A stretch of DNA of 64,000 nt from Streptomyces sp. H27-C3 (lineage in GTDB: Bacteria; Actinomycetota; Actinomycetes; Streptomycetales; Streptomycetaceae), in the NCBI RefSeq assembly GCF_030063415.1, contig NZ_JASITA010000019.1:82049-146048 (forward strand), written 5' to 3'. Position numbers and translations under genes: made by a program. Under the pieces are notes generated by a model. It was not told where the DNA came from, did no database searches, and worked only from the letters and a program-made list of their open reading frames with translations. This document shows positions 17,206 to 24,730 of this stretch, in pieces (the stretch's first letter is position 1; each line of letters starts with the position of its first letter).

Positions 17206-18499
17206 CTAGGGCAGCCTGCCCAGCAGGACGTCGACCGCCGTCTCCGCCATCAGGCGAGCGGCGTCCTTGGCCGGGCAGTCGTGAGCACCGGCGCCCCACG
17301 CGAGATGAGCCCGGTTACGACCTCACCCACGATTGGCAGCGGCGTCGCGGCGCCTGGGACCTCCGCCTCCGGCGTTGTCGTCAGTCGCGATGGCTCCGCC
17401 ATCACTCCCTCCTCCGCCTTGGATTCGAAGGCCCCAGACGTCGCTCCTTCTCCCACTGTCAATCGCGGGTGAGGTCGTTACCGGAGGCTTCCGTGCCCCG
17501 TACCTCGGGGTCGGCGTTGGCGGCGGCCGGACACGGTATGAGCAGATCACCGGCGCGAATCCGCCGCCCCGCGAACGTGATGTCGGCCCGCGCCCAGCGT
17601 CCCGCGATGTCCGGGACCGGCGCGTCGGACCACAGGGCCCGGTCGACCAGATCCGACACGGTCAGCCGACCGGTGGCGAGCGCAGTGCTCACGCGAGAAT
17701 CGTTCAGCACCACCCTTACGGTGTTGCCGATCCGGCTGATGGTGCTGTCAGTGCCCAGGAGGAGAAGCACGACCAGGTTGTGCGCGACCTCTTCATCGGT
17801 CAGCGGGGTCGAGTGAGCCAGCAGCCACGAGGGGAGGTCCGCGCCCGGGGCGGCACGTTTGCCGGCAGCCGGCCGGATCAGGACGCCGACCAACACGGAC
17901 TCGGCGCGAGCCGCCTCGTCGGTGCCGTCAACGATGTGCCGGGAGCCCAGCCTGCTGCCCGAGTCGTCCGGCAGACCGAGCAACTGAGCGAACACGCCCC
18001 ACACGAGCGGGCCGGCGTACTGGCTGATGAGGTCGGCCCCACCCTGCACCGCCCAGCTGTCCACCAGCGCGTCGGCTCGCTGTCGCACCATGGTGAGCGA
18101 CCGCCGCAGATCGATGAGGTCCAGCGTCTGCGTCACCACCTGCCGCTGCTGTCGGTGCTCATGCCCGTCAAGGCGGGCCAGTGCCGGACGGTGTCCCACC
18201 AGCGGCAGGAGCGGCGAGTCCATGGGCAGCAGACCCGCTGTGAGCGCGCTCCAGTGTCGTGCATCGCTGGTGAACTCCTGCTCGTTCCATATGAGTTCGA
18301 GCACTTCCGCGTGCCCCAGTACGAGCCAGGCTCCGATACCGGGAGCGATTTCGACCGGTGCGACGGGCCCCCACCGCTGCCGCAGCCGGTCGTAGAGCTC
18401 GTGCGGCTGCTCCCGTCCGAGTCCAGTGCCGTACAGGCGAGCCGGGCCGGGGGAGACGGGGCACCCGGGCCGGGACCTGCCGTGGCTGCTCGGATTCAT
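17206..18499 (-). pseudogene. cytochrome P450 disrupted by a 158-bp MITE
   Basis: The gene starts at ATG 18499 behind AAGGAG and reads as a P450 (HELYDRLRQRWGPVAPVEI, DGHEHRQQRQVV C-helix, an altered I-helix LLLLGTDSTIS) to ...VRGTEASGN, where the frame enters foreign DNA and stops at 17,459. After the insert, the heme-binding loop continues as RAHLAWGAGAHDCPAKDAAR with the Cys ligand, ending in VLLGRLP and TAG. Removing the 158-bp element plus one copy of the 5-bp duplication restores one continuous frame of about 376 residues, a normal P450 size. As it stands the product lacks the heme Cys and should be inactive. It lies divergent to the LacI gene with an operator-like site between them. 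No ferredoxin gene is adjacent. Confidence 0.9.
17319..17476. mobile_element. 158-bp MITE with 17-bp terminal inverted repeats and GTTAC target duplication
   Basis: The ends are GACCTCACCCACGATTG (17,319-17,335) and CAATCGCGGGTGAGGTC (17,460-17,476), inverted repeats with one mismatch in 17. Directly outside are direct repeats GTTAC at 17,314-17,318 and 17,477-17,481, a clean 5-bp target-site duplication. The interior has no transposase, so the element must be moved in trans by an IS whose ends match. The host gene is the P450. Confidence 0.9.
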
Positions 18500-18595
18500 C
18501 GGGCTCCTTCTGTGACACCTCCGACTGGGCGCGGAGGAGCGGATGACGAGCCGCGCGGTCCACCGGCCAGGACAGGCCCGAGCGCGATTAACTAT

Positions 18596-18607
18596 TAACG
18601 CGTGTAA
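18596..18607. promoter_or_regulatory. LacI-type operator 3, degenerate (TAACGCGTGTAA)
   Basis: Matches TTACACGTGTAA at 10 of 12 positions, with an intact right half GTGTAA. It lies in the divergent gap between the P450 and LacI genes, 50 bp before the chosen LacI start, as expected for autoregulation. Confidence 0.55.
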
Positions 18608-18657
18608 CCTTGAAGGTGGAAACGGTCAGTGAACCACCGGAATCGATCAAGGACGTC

Positions 18658-19665
18658 ATGGCCAAGGACATCACCGCCCCAGGGCCCGTCACCAGCGCGG
18701 ATGTGGCTCGCCTGGCGGGGGTGTCGCGCGCCACGGTGTCCTTCGTGCTCAATGACACCCAGGCGCACCGGGTCAGCGCTGCCACACGCGCCCGCGTGCT
18801 GGATGCGGCCAGGCAACTGGGGTACGTGCCGCACGCGGCCGCCCGTTCGCTGCGCGCAGGACGCAGCAATCTGGTGCTGATGCCCGCATCCGTCTCGGCG
18901 ATCGGCCGTCTGGTCAGCAACTGGGTGGACGACCTGCACAGTGAACTGGACCGTCACGGGTACACCGCCGTGCTCCACGCCGGCCGGTTCCCCGACGCGG
19001 TAACAGCCGCCCGCGCTTGGGCCGAACTGCGGCCCGCGGCGGTGCTGGCCGTGGACGGCGACTCCTTTGCGGCGCAGGCCGTGGACCTCCTGCACCGTGC
19101 CGGCGTGCGTGGTGTCCTCGTATTCGCCGCGCAGCCTGTCGCAGGCGCCCACACAGTCACTTTCGACCACAGCCACATCGGCGCGGTGGCCGCCGAACAC
19201 CTCGTCGCCCGTGGGCGACGCAGGATCGGCGTGGTCATGCCGCAGGAGCGGGGCCTCGATGCGTTCGCCCGGCCGCGTTTGGCCGGCGCCGAAGGTGTCG
19301 CCGCTCGCCACATGGCCACGGTCACCGCGGTGGATCTCGCGTACACCAGGGAGTCCGCCACCGAGCTGGCCAAGCGCTGGCCGAGCCTGGATCTGGACGC
19401 CGTCTTCGCCTACAACGACGAGTACGCCGTACTCCTGATGCGTGCGCTCCAGGAGGAAGGCATCGCCGTCCCGGACGATGTGGCCGTCGTCGGCTCGGAC
19501 GACCTCGTGCCCTCTGCCCTGGAGCAGCCCTCGCTCACCACCGTCCGGCTGGATCTGCCCTCGGCCGCGCTCATCGCGGATACCTTGCACGAGCTGATCG
19601 AACGTGGCACGGCGCCCGCGTTCGACGGCGTAGAGGCTCTTCTCGTTCACCGGCAGTCCTCCTGA
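18658..19665 (+). CDS. LacI-family transcriptional regulator
   Basis: About 335 residues. The N-terminal HTH is TSADVARLAGVSRATVSFVL at residues 12-31, followed by the hinge LGYVPHAAARSLRAGRS and a periplasmic-binding-type sensor domain (PAAVLAVDGDS, DAVFAYNDEYAVLLMRAL, DVAVVGSDDLVPS, SLTTVRLDL). The ATG at 18658 has AAGGAC six bases upstream; in-frame TTG 18610 and GTG 18616 would add residues not typical of the family. It is the obvious candidate to bind the TTACACGTGTAA sites in front of the MFS, GH3, P450/LacI and esterase/HATPase genes. Ligands of LacI proteins are usually sugars or glycosides, which fits the GH3 target; the inducer here is unknown. Confidence 0.92.
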   Translation: MAKDITAPGPVTSADVARLAGVSRATVSFVLNDTQAHRVSAATRARVLDAARQLGYVPHAAARSLRAGRSNLVLMPASVSAIGRLVSNWVDDLHSELDRHGYTAVLHAGRFPDAVTAARAWAELRPAAVLAVDGDSFAAQAVDLLHRAGVRGVLVFAAQPVAGAHTVTFDHSHIGAVAAEHLVARGRRRIGVVMPQERGLDAFARPRLAGAEGVAARHMATVTAVDLAYTRESATELAKRWPSLDLDAVFAYNDEYAVLLMRALQEEGIAVPDDVAVVGSDDLVPSALEQPSLTTVRLDLPSAALIADTLHELIERGTAPAFDGVEALLVHRQSS

Positions 19666-20416
19666 GCAGGCACCAGGCCCGGGAGGAACTGCTCTCCCGG
19701 GCCTGAGATTCCGGTTCCTCGTCGGCGAGACGGCCGGCCTCCTGGGCGAGCAGGGGAGCGAACGCCCTCCACAGAAGCAGGGCGGCCCCGGCCATCGCGC
19801 CGACTGCGGTGTCGGTGAGCCAGTGGGCATGCAACCATGTGCGGCTCCACATCATCGCGACGGTGAACAGTACGCCGACGAGACACCACCATCGCCGACT
19901 GGCCGCCCGGACAAACAGCGCACCGACGATTACCACCAGGAGCGCAGCCCCCACCACGTGCCCGGAGGGGAAGGAACCGTGGTCCACGCGGACCAGCGGG
20001 TTCTCCGGGCGTGGTCGGTCCACCCAGTACTTGAGGAACTGGACGACCAACATGTTGCCGACCAGATGGGTCGTGAGCAGGTAGAGCAGGGACCACCAGC
20101 GCCTGCGGATGCTCAGAAGGGTCAGCAGGGCGACGGGGACCACGACTCCGAGCGGCCCGCCGAACAAGTTGAGGACATCGGCCATGGCCGCGTAGAGGCC
20201 GTTGCGCGGACCGCTCATCCACGCCAGCCAGCGGTCGTCGAGACTCTGGAACGGCGGCCGGATGGGGTCGGTACGGACGACCGAACCGACGGCCACGGTG
20301 GTCAGGACGAAGACCAGCCCCAGCGCCGTCGCGCGGACCGGCGGCGGAGCGGCAGAGGATGGACGGGGTCGGGGCGCCGTGGAGGCGTCGGGGGCATAGG
20401 CGGGAGTGTCAGGCAC
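19571..20416 (-). CDS. PAP2-family membrane phosphatase
   Basis: About 281 residues with five or six hydrophobic helices. The three PAP2 motifs are intact: KYWVDRPRP, FPSGH and SRTWLHAHWLTD, giving a phosphatidic-acid or undecaprenyl-pyrophosphate phosphatase-type active site at the outer membrane face. The GTG at 20416 (VPDTPAYAPD) follows AAAGG. The last 60 residues (SQARESSSSRAW onward) are Arg/Ser-rich, run through the LacI terminator and overlap the 3' end of the LacI gene by 95 bp, so the natural stop was probably lost in a rearrangement. Substrate unknown. Confidence 0.82.
   Translation of the reverse strand: MPDTPAYAPDASTAPRPRPSSAAPPPVRATALGLVFVLTTVAVGSVVRTDPIRPPFQSLDDRWLAWMSGPRNGLYAAMADVLNLFGGPLGVVVPVALLTLLSIRRRWWSLLYLLTTHLVGNMLVVQFLKYWVDRPRPENPLVRVDHGSFPSGHVVGAALLVVIVGALFVRAASRRWWCLVGVLFTVAMMWSRTWLHAHWLTDTAVGAMAGAALLLWRAFAPLLAQEAGRLADEEPESQARESSSSRAWCLLRRTAGEREEPLRRRTRAPCHVRSARARYPR
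19674..19705 (+). terminator. terminator hairpin after the LacI gene
   Basis: CAGGCCCGGGAG pairs perfectly with CTCCCGGGCCTG over 12 bp with an 8-base loop, nine bases past the LacI stop. It lies within the overlapping PAP2 reading frame. Confidence 0.65.
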
Positions 20417-20598
20417 GAGGGGCCTTTCGCGGCTGCGGCGAGTCGCAGGGCCGGGTGCGTGAGCAAGGGGAGGAGGACGTGCTTGTAAGGGGATGAGGCG
20501 AGTCCGCTGGGAGGGAGCGGGCGGGGCGCCGCACGGCAACGCCCCGCCTGGCGAGGACATGGACCGGTCAGTCGGCCCGGGGTCAGGCAGTCCGGGGA

Positions 20599-21540
20599 TC
20601 AGCCGGTCAGATGGCGGGCGAGGAAGGCTGTGCCTTCGGTGACTATTGATGTGACATCCGCGGCGCCGAGGAAGATATGGTCGGCGCCGTCCACGGGCTG
20701 GAGCGTGACATCGCCGCCCGCACCCCGCAGAGCTTCGGCGAGCATCTCGCTCTGGCTGTAAGGCACGAGAGCGTCCTGCGTTCCGTGAACCAGGAGGAAC
20801 GGCGGGGGAGTCCGCCCTTTTTCCGCGTACGTGACTGGACTGGCGGCCCGTGCCAGCTCCGTCCATTGGTCGGTCGAGCCGCCCAGCAGCGCGCTGAACG
20901 GATTGGGGTACTCAGTGCCGGGCGGGGACGGCGGCATGGGATGCGCGAGCAGCGAGCTGACTTCGGACACCCCATACCAGTCGACGACGGCCTGGACGGC
21001 GCTGGATTCGTCGTGCACCCCTACGCTGCCCTCCAGCGTCTCGCCGTTCGGGCTCTCGGGGCCGACGAGCCCCGCGAGCGCGGCCAGGTGGCCGCCGGCC
21101 GACTCGCCCCACACACCGATCCTCTTTTCGTCGATGCCGAAGCTGTCGGCGAATCGCCGGACGTAGCGGATCGCGGCCTTCACATCGTGCAGCTGAGCGG
21201 GGAACGGAGCCTCGAGGCTGTGCCTGTAGTCGATGCAGACGAGCGCGAGCCCGGCTGCCAGGATCGAACCGTGCAGCAGCTCGACCGGGATAGTGGGCGG
21301 AGGATAGCGCCGGTCGCCCTCCAGCCAGCCTCCGCCGTGTATCCACACGACGGCGGGGACCGGCTCGCTCGCCGGGGGCACGTACGCATCGAGCAGGCGG
21401 GGCCGGTAACCGGGAGTCGTTGCGTAGGTGACTCCATCGAAGCGGCGGATACGGTCCTCGCCCACCACGGGTGAAACGGGAGCCAAGTAGGGAGGCGGCG
21501 GCCACCCTGTGTCGAGCTCGGCCGAAAGCGATTGAGCCAT
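20599..21540 (-). CDS. alpha/beta hydrolase, BD-FAE/esterase-lipase type
   Basis: About 313 residues. LLDAYVPP, VVWIHGGGWLEGDRR (oxyanion hole), LVCIDYRHS, HDVKAAIRYVRRFADSFGID and the nucleophile elbow GVWGESAGGHLAAL are followed by HGTQDALVPYSQS (Asp) and GADHIFLG (His), a complete Ser-Asp-His triad. The layout matches feruloyl-esterase-like and acyl-glycoside esterases. I chose ATG 21540 (AGAGG upstream); an in-frame ATG at 21654 is possible. A perfect 14-bp LacI-type palindrome lies at 21,706-21,719 in the divergent gap with the HATPase gene. Third esterase of the block; cytoplasmic. Confidence 0.88.
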   Translation of the reverse strand: MAQSLSAELDTGWPPPPYLAPVSPVVGEDRIRRFDGVTYATTPGYRPRLLDAYVPPASEPVPAVVWIHGGGWLEGDRRYPPPTIPVELLHGSILAAGLALVCIDYRHSLEAPFPAQLHDVKAAIRYVRRFADSFGIDEKRIGVWGESAGGHLAALAGLVGPESPNGETLEGSVGVHDESSAVQAVVDWYGVSEVSSLLAHPMPPSPPGTEYPNPFSALLGGSTDQWTELARAASPVTYAEKGRTPPPFLLVHGTQDALVPYSQSEMLAEALRGAGGDVTLQPVDGADHIFLGAADVTSIVTEGTAFLARHLTG

Positions 21541-21706
21541 GTCTGCCTCTTCCAATCGAAGTTGATCAAGCGACGCCGCTGCCACGTGCGATGGACCGTC
21601 AGCACGCATCGGGGAGGCCGCGCGGCCTCCGTAGCCCTCCGGGGACTGGGACATCGGCCTTTTGTCCGAAATGCCTTGTGTTTATAAAGGGTGGCGCTTT
21701 GGAATG

Positions 21707-21718
21707 TTACACGTGTAA
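21707..21718. promoter_or_regulatory. LacI-type operator 4 (TTACACGTGTAA)
   Basis: The strongest copy: GTTACACGTGTAAC is a perfect 14-bp palindrome. It sits between the divergent esterase and HATPase genes and can serve both. Confidence 0.78.
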
Positions 21719-21764
21719 CGCCAAACGAGCGATCTTTGTTCTCGCCGTCCGCCGGGAGTCTGTC

Positions 21765-22241
21765 ATGTCCGCTGCTACCGCTCGACCTGCCGCCCCTCCG
21801 TGTTCGACCAGGTCCTTCGTTCGCTGCGCCCCGAGGTTGAGTGCTGTGACCGTTCCGAGAATCCGGACAATCGTCCGCGCCGTTCTCGAGGGCTGGCGGG
21901 TGTCCGCCGCCGTCACTGAAAGTCTGCTGCTGGTCAGTGAACTCGTCGCCAATGCCGTGCAGCATGCTGGGGCCGTCACCGACCGCCTGCACGTCTCTAT
22001 GGCACTGGGCTGCAGCTGGCTGCAGCTCGAAGTTCTCGACGGCGATCCGGTCCTGCCGTGTACGGGGCGGGAGGTCGACGTCGATGCCGAGAGCGGCCGC
22101 GGACTGCTGATCGTCCACCTGTTGATTGCCGAGATGTGCGGCGAGGTCACCGCGCTCCCGCGAGGCTGTGGCAAGGCGCTCCGTGTGCGCATTCCCGTCC
22201 CCCGGGAGGCCCCTGTGGAGGCGGAGCGAGCCCTGGGGTGA
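21765..22241 (+). CDS. RsbW-like HATPase (anti-sigma-factor-type ATP-binding protein)
   Basis: A 158-residue single-domain GHKL ATPase. The N-box is SELVANAVQHAG and the G-box ESGRGLLIVHLLIAEMCG; there is no dimerisation or sensor domain, as in the many small Streptomyces RsbW/SpoIIAB relatives that bind sigma factors or anti-anti-sigma proteins. The ATG at 21765 has GGGAG at 21,755-21,759, a five-base spacing. Placement opposite a LacI-type operator suggests that a stress or developmental switch is tied to the catabolic block, but no sigma factor or STAS protein is encoded nearby, so its partner is unknown. Confidence 0.8.
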   Translation: MSAATARPAAPPCSTRSFVRCAPRLSAVTVPRIRTIVRAVLEGWRVSAAVTESLLLVSELVANAVQHAGAVTDRLHVSMALGCSWLQLEVLDGDPVLPCTGREVDVDAESGRGLLIVHLLIAEMCGEVTALPRGCGKALRVRIPVPREAPVEAERALG

Positions 22242-22347
22242 CCCGTACCCCGCAGGAAGATCCGTCCAGTTCGGAGCGGTCGCGGATGCCGACGCGCCTC
22301 GCCGGCCGCGCGGGTGCCGTTCATTCAACTCTTGTATGGCGAACTAT

Positions 22348-22376
22348 TGACGGTCGTCAGATTAGCGGGATACTTG
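22348..22376 (+). promoter_or_regulatory. promoter of the aryl-CoA ligase gene with overlapping dyad operator
   Basis: -35 TTGACG at 22,348-22,353, 17-bp spacer, -10 ATACTT at 22,371-22,376. The -35 is the left arm of the dyad TTGACGGTCGTCAG. The promoter at 24,674 has the same layout, which suggests one shared repressor. Confidence 0.6.
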
Positions 22377-22416
22377 CCCCACTCTCCCTGCCGCTCCGAG
22401 ATTGAGGTGCTGCCCC

Positions 22417-24042
22417 ATGGAGCTATCCCCTTCAGTGCACGCCGACTCCTTCTGTCGTGATCGGCTCCCGCCCTTCCCTCTGTGGCCCGAACTCCACTTC
22501 GATCTGCCGGAGTTGCACTATCCGGTTCGCCTCAACTGCGCCCAGCGACTGCTCGACGACGCCGTCGCACGCTGGGGAGCCGACCGCCCCTGTCTGCTGA
22601 CCCCTTCCGAACGGTGGTCCTACGGCGAACTCCTGAGCCGCGCCAACCAGATCGCCCAGGTGCTCACCGAGGACTTCGGTATCCGGCCCGGAAACCGTGT
22701 CCTGCTGCGCGGCCCGAACAACCCATGGCTCGTCGCTGCCTGGTTCGGGGTGCTCAAGGCCGGCGGAGTCGCCGTCACCACCATGCCGCTCCTTCGCGCG
22801 GCCGAGGTCGGGGAACTGCACGACATCAGTCGGCCCTCGATCGCCATATGCGACCACCGCTACCTTGACGACCTCGACGCCGCAGACACCCCCGGTCTCG
22901 CCGTCCTCCCCTACGGTGGCCCCGGAGAGCACGACCTGACGCAACGCAGTGCGGCGAAGGCGGGCGAGTTCACCAACATCGACACCGCCGCCGACGACGT
23001 GGCTCTCATCGCGTTCACCTCCGGCACGACGGGTCGGCCCAAGGCGACCATGCACTTCCACCGGGACGTATTGGCCAACGCCGACACCTTCTCCCGTCAT
23101 GTCCTCAAGCCGCGGCATGACGACGTGTTCACCGGCACACCGCCGCTGGCCTTCACCTTCGGGCTCGGTGGGTTGGTCGTCTTCCCGCTGCACGTGGGCG
23201 CGGCAACCTTGCTCATTGAGCAGGCCGCCCCGCGGCAACTGGCCGATCTCGTCGCGGAACACGGCGTCACTGTGCTCTTCACCGCCCCCACCGCCTACCG
23301 GGCGATCATGTCCGCCGGAGCGGTGGACCGCCTGGCGGGCCTGCGCCGGTGCGTATCAGCCGGAGAGACGTTGCCGGCGGCCCTGTGGGAGGAGTTTTAT
23401 GCGGCCACCGGGCTGCGCATTATCGACGGCATCGGAGCCACCGAGATGCTCCATGTGTTCATCTCCGCGGCCGACGACGACATACGTCCCGGTGCCACTG
23501 GCAGACCCGTCCCCGGTTACCGGGCGGCGGTGGTGAACGAAGCCGGCGAATCGGTGCCCGACGGGCAGCCGGGCTTTCTTGCCGTAACCGGTCCCACCGG
23601 CTGCCGGTATCTGTCGGACCCGCGCCAGACGACATACGTCAAGGGCGGTTGGAACCTCACCGGGGACACCTACGTACGCGATGCCGAAGGCTATTTCTGG
23701 TACGTGGCCCGCAGTGACGACATGATCGTCTCCTCTGGCTACAACATCGCAGGCCCCGACGTCGAGAAGGCGCTGGCGACTCACCCGCTTGTCGAGGAGT
23801 GCGCCGTCGTGGGCGCTCCGGACGAGCGGCGCGGAATGGTCGTCAAGGCGTATGTGGTTCTGCGGCCCGGCTCAGCCGCCGATGACGTGACCGTCGAGGA
23901 ACTGCAGAACCACGTCAAGCAGACCATCGCGCCGTACAAATACCCGCGCGCCGTCGAGTTCGTCGCCGAGCTGCCGCGCACCAGCAACGGAAAGCTTCAA
24001 CGCGGTGAAGTGCGCAAGTGGGCCCGAAAGACGGCTGGTTAG
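22417..24042 (+). CDS. aryl-CoA ligase (AMP-forming; salicylate/2-aminobenzoate-CoA ligase-like)
   Basis: A 541-residue ANL-superfamily enzyme. The phosphate loop TSGTTGRPKATMHFH, the adenylate motif GIGATEMLHVF, the hinge region LTGDTY...YFWYVARSDDMI and the C-terminal catalytic Lys in TSNGKLQRGE are all present. The pattern (ATEMLH, HFHRDV, Phe-Gly-rich acyl pocket) resembles benzoate and 2-aminobenzoate CoA ligases. The ATG at 22417 has GAGG nine bases upstream. Reaction: aromatic acid + ATP + CoA -> aryl-CoA + AMP + PPi. It heads a plus-strand gene set that encodes a salicylyl-CoA-5-hydroxylase-type enzyme and gentisate dioxygenase, so salicylate is the favoured substrate; anthranilate or benzoate are alternatives. 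Confidence 0.85.
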   Translation: MELSPSVHADSFCRDRLPPFPLWPELHFDLPELHYPVRLNCAQRLLDDAVARWGADRPCLLTPSERWSYGELLSRANQIAQVLTEDFGIRPGNRVLLRGPNNPWLVAAWFGVLKAGGVAVTTMPLLRAAEVGELHDISRPSIAICDHRYLDDLDAADTPGLAVLPYGGPGEHDLTQRSAAKAGEFTNIDTAADDVALIAFTSGTTGRPKATMHFHRDVLANADTFSRHVLKPRHDDVFTGTPPLAFTFGLGGLVVFPLHVGAATLLIEQAAPRQLADLVAEHGVTVLFTAPTAYRAIMSAGAVDRLAGLRRCVSAGETLPAALWEEFYAATGLRIIDGIGATEMLHVFISAADDDIRPGATGRPVPGYRAAVVNEAGESVPDGQPGFLAVTGPTGCRYLSDPRQTTYVKGGWNLTGDTYVRDAEGYFWYVARSDDMIVSSGYNIAGPDVEKALATHPLVEECAVVGAPDERRGMVVKAYVVLRPGSAADDVTVEELQNHVKQTIAPYKYPRAVEFVAELPRTSNGKLQRGEVRKWARKTAG

Positions 24043-24137
24043 CGCACGCGCTGACCTCCGCTCTATGCCCTGCTCCGGCCCGTAAGGCCGGACTTCCGCA
24101 CTCCCTGCCACCTCTTGGCCGGACGAAAGGCAGCGCC

Positions 24138-24629
24138 ATGGACACCTCCAGCCCGCAGCAGACGACCTCCCCGACGGGCCCCTGCGTCCCCGCCTGCGCG
24201 GATGCTCCCGCTCTCAATCTGCCCAGCGTCGTCATCGAGCGCCGGGTCGAGTGGCCGGACACCGATGCGGCCGGCCACTACCACCACTCCACCGTGGTGC
24301 GTTGGGTCGAGGCGGCCGAGGCCGTCCTGCTGCGGCGGCTGGGGCTGGCCCATCTCTTCGGCAGCACGCCGCGGGTGCGTTTCGAGGCCGATTACCGGGC
24401 CCGGCTGTGGTTCGGCGAGACCGTGCGCACCGAGCTGCGGGTCACCCGCGTCGGAAGCAGCTCCCTTCACTACGCCTTCACCGTCCGCGGTGAGGGCGAG
24501 GAGGCCGCCACCGGACGCATGGTCATCGCGCACTCGGCAGCCCGTGCCACTGGTTCAACGCCCTGGCCCGACGACGTGCGCGAGGTTCTCACGAAGGCGG
24601 GCCCGCAGGCCCCCGAGCTCTTCGCCTGA
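24138..24629 (+). CDS. hot-dog acyl-CoA thioesterase (4HBT type)
   Basis: A 163-residue thioesterase with the 4-hydroxybenzoyl-CoA-thioesterase signature VEWPDTDAAGHYHHSTVVRW, in which the Asp is the catalytic carboxylate, followed by PRVRFEADYRARLWFGETV and VGSSSLHYAF strands. Length fits the family (about 150) after a disordered 35-residue N-terminus. The ATG at 24138 follows GAAAGGCAGC; the frame before it belongs to the overlapping ligase end. Between ligase and hydroxylase it most likely cleaves the hydroxylated CoA thioester (gentisyl-CoA) to free gentisate and CoA. Confidence 0.85.
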   Translation: MDTSSPQQTTSPTGPCVPACADAPALNLPSVVIERRVEWPDTDAAGHYHHSTVVRWVEAAEAVLLRRLGLAHLFGSTPRVRFEADYRARLWFGETVRTELRVTRVGSSSLHYAFTVRGEGEEAATGRMVIAHSAARATGSTPWPDDVREVLTKAGPQAPELFA

Positions 24630-24673
24630 CCACTGGTGAGAGCCTCAACACCCCACCCCTGTATCTCGAATTC

Positions 24674-24702
24674 TTGACGGTCGTAGAATTTACGGCATAC
24701 AT
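24674..24702 (+). promoter_or_regulatory. promoter of the hydroxylase-nitrilase-dioxygenase genes with overlapping half-dyad operator
   Basis: -35 TTGACG at 24,674-24,679, 17-bp spacer, -10 ATACAT at 24,697-24,702. TTGACGGTCGT is identical to the promoter at 22,348, and the downstream bases are also similar; the right arm is degraded to CGTAGA. Confidence 0.6.
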
Positions 24703-24730
24703 TGTTTCTGGAACCTAGTAGGAGGACGCC

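Noticed and set aside
17250..17462. 70-residue open frame inside the P450 MITE
   Set aside because: It reads through both inverted repeats, has no transposase motif and no ribosome site.
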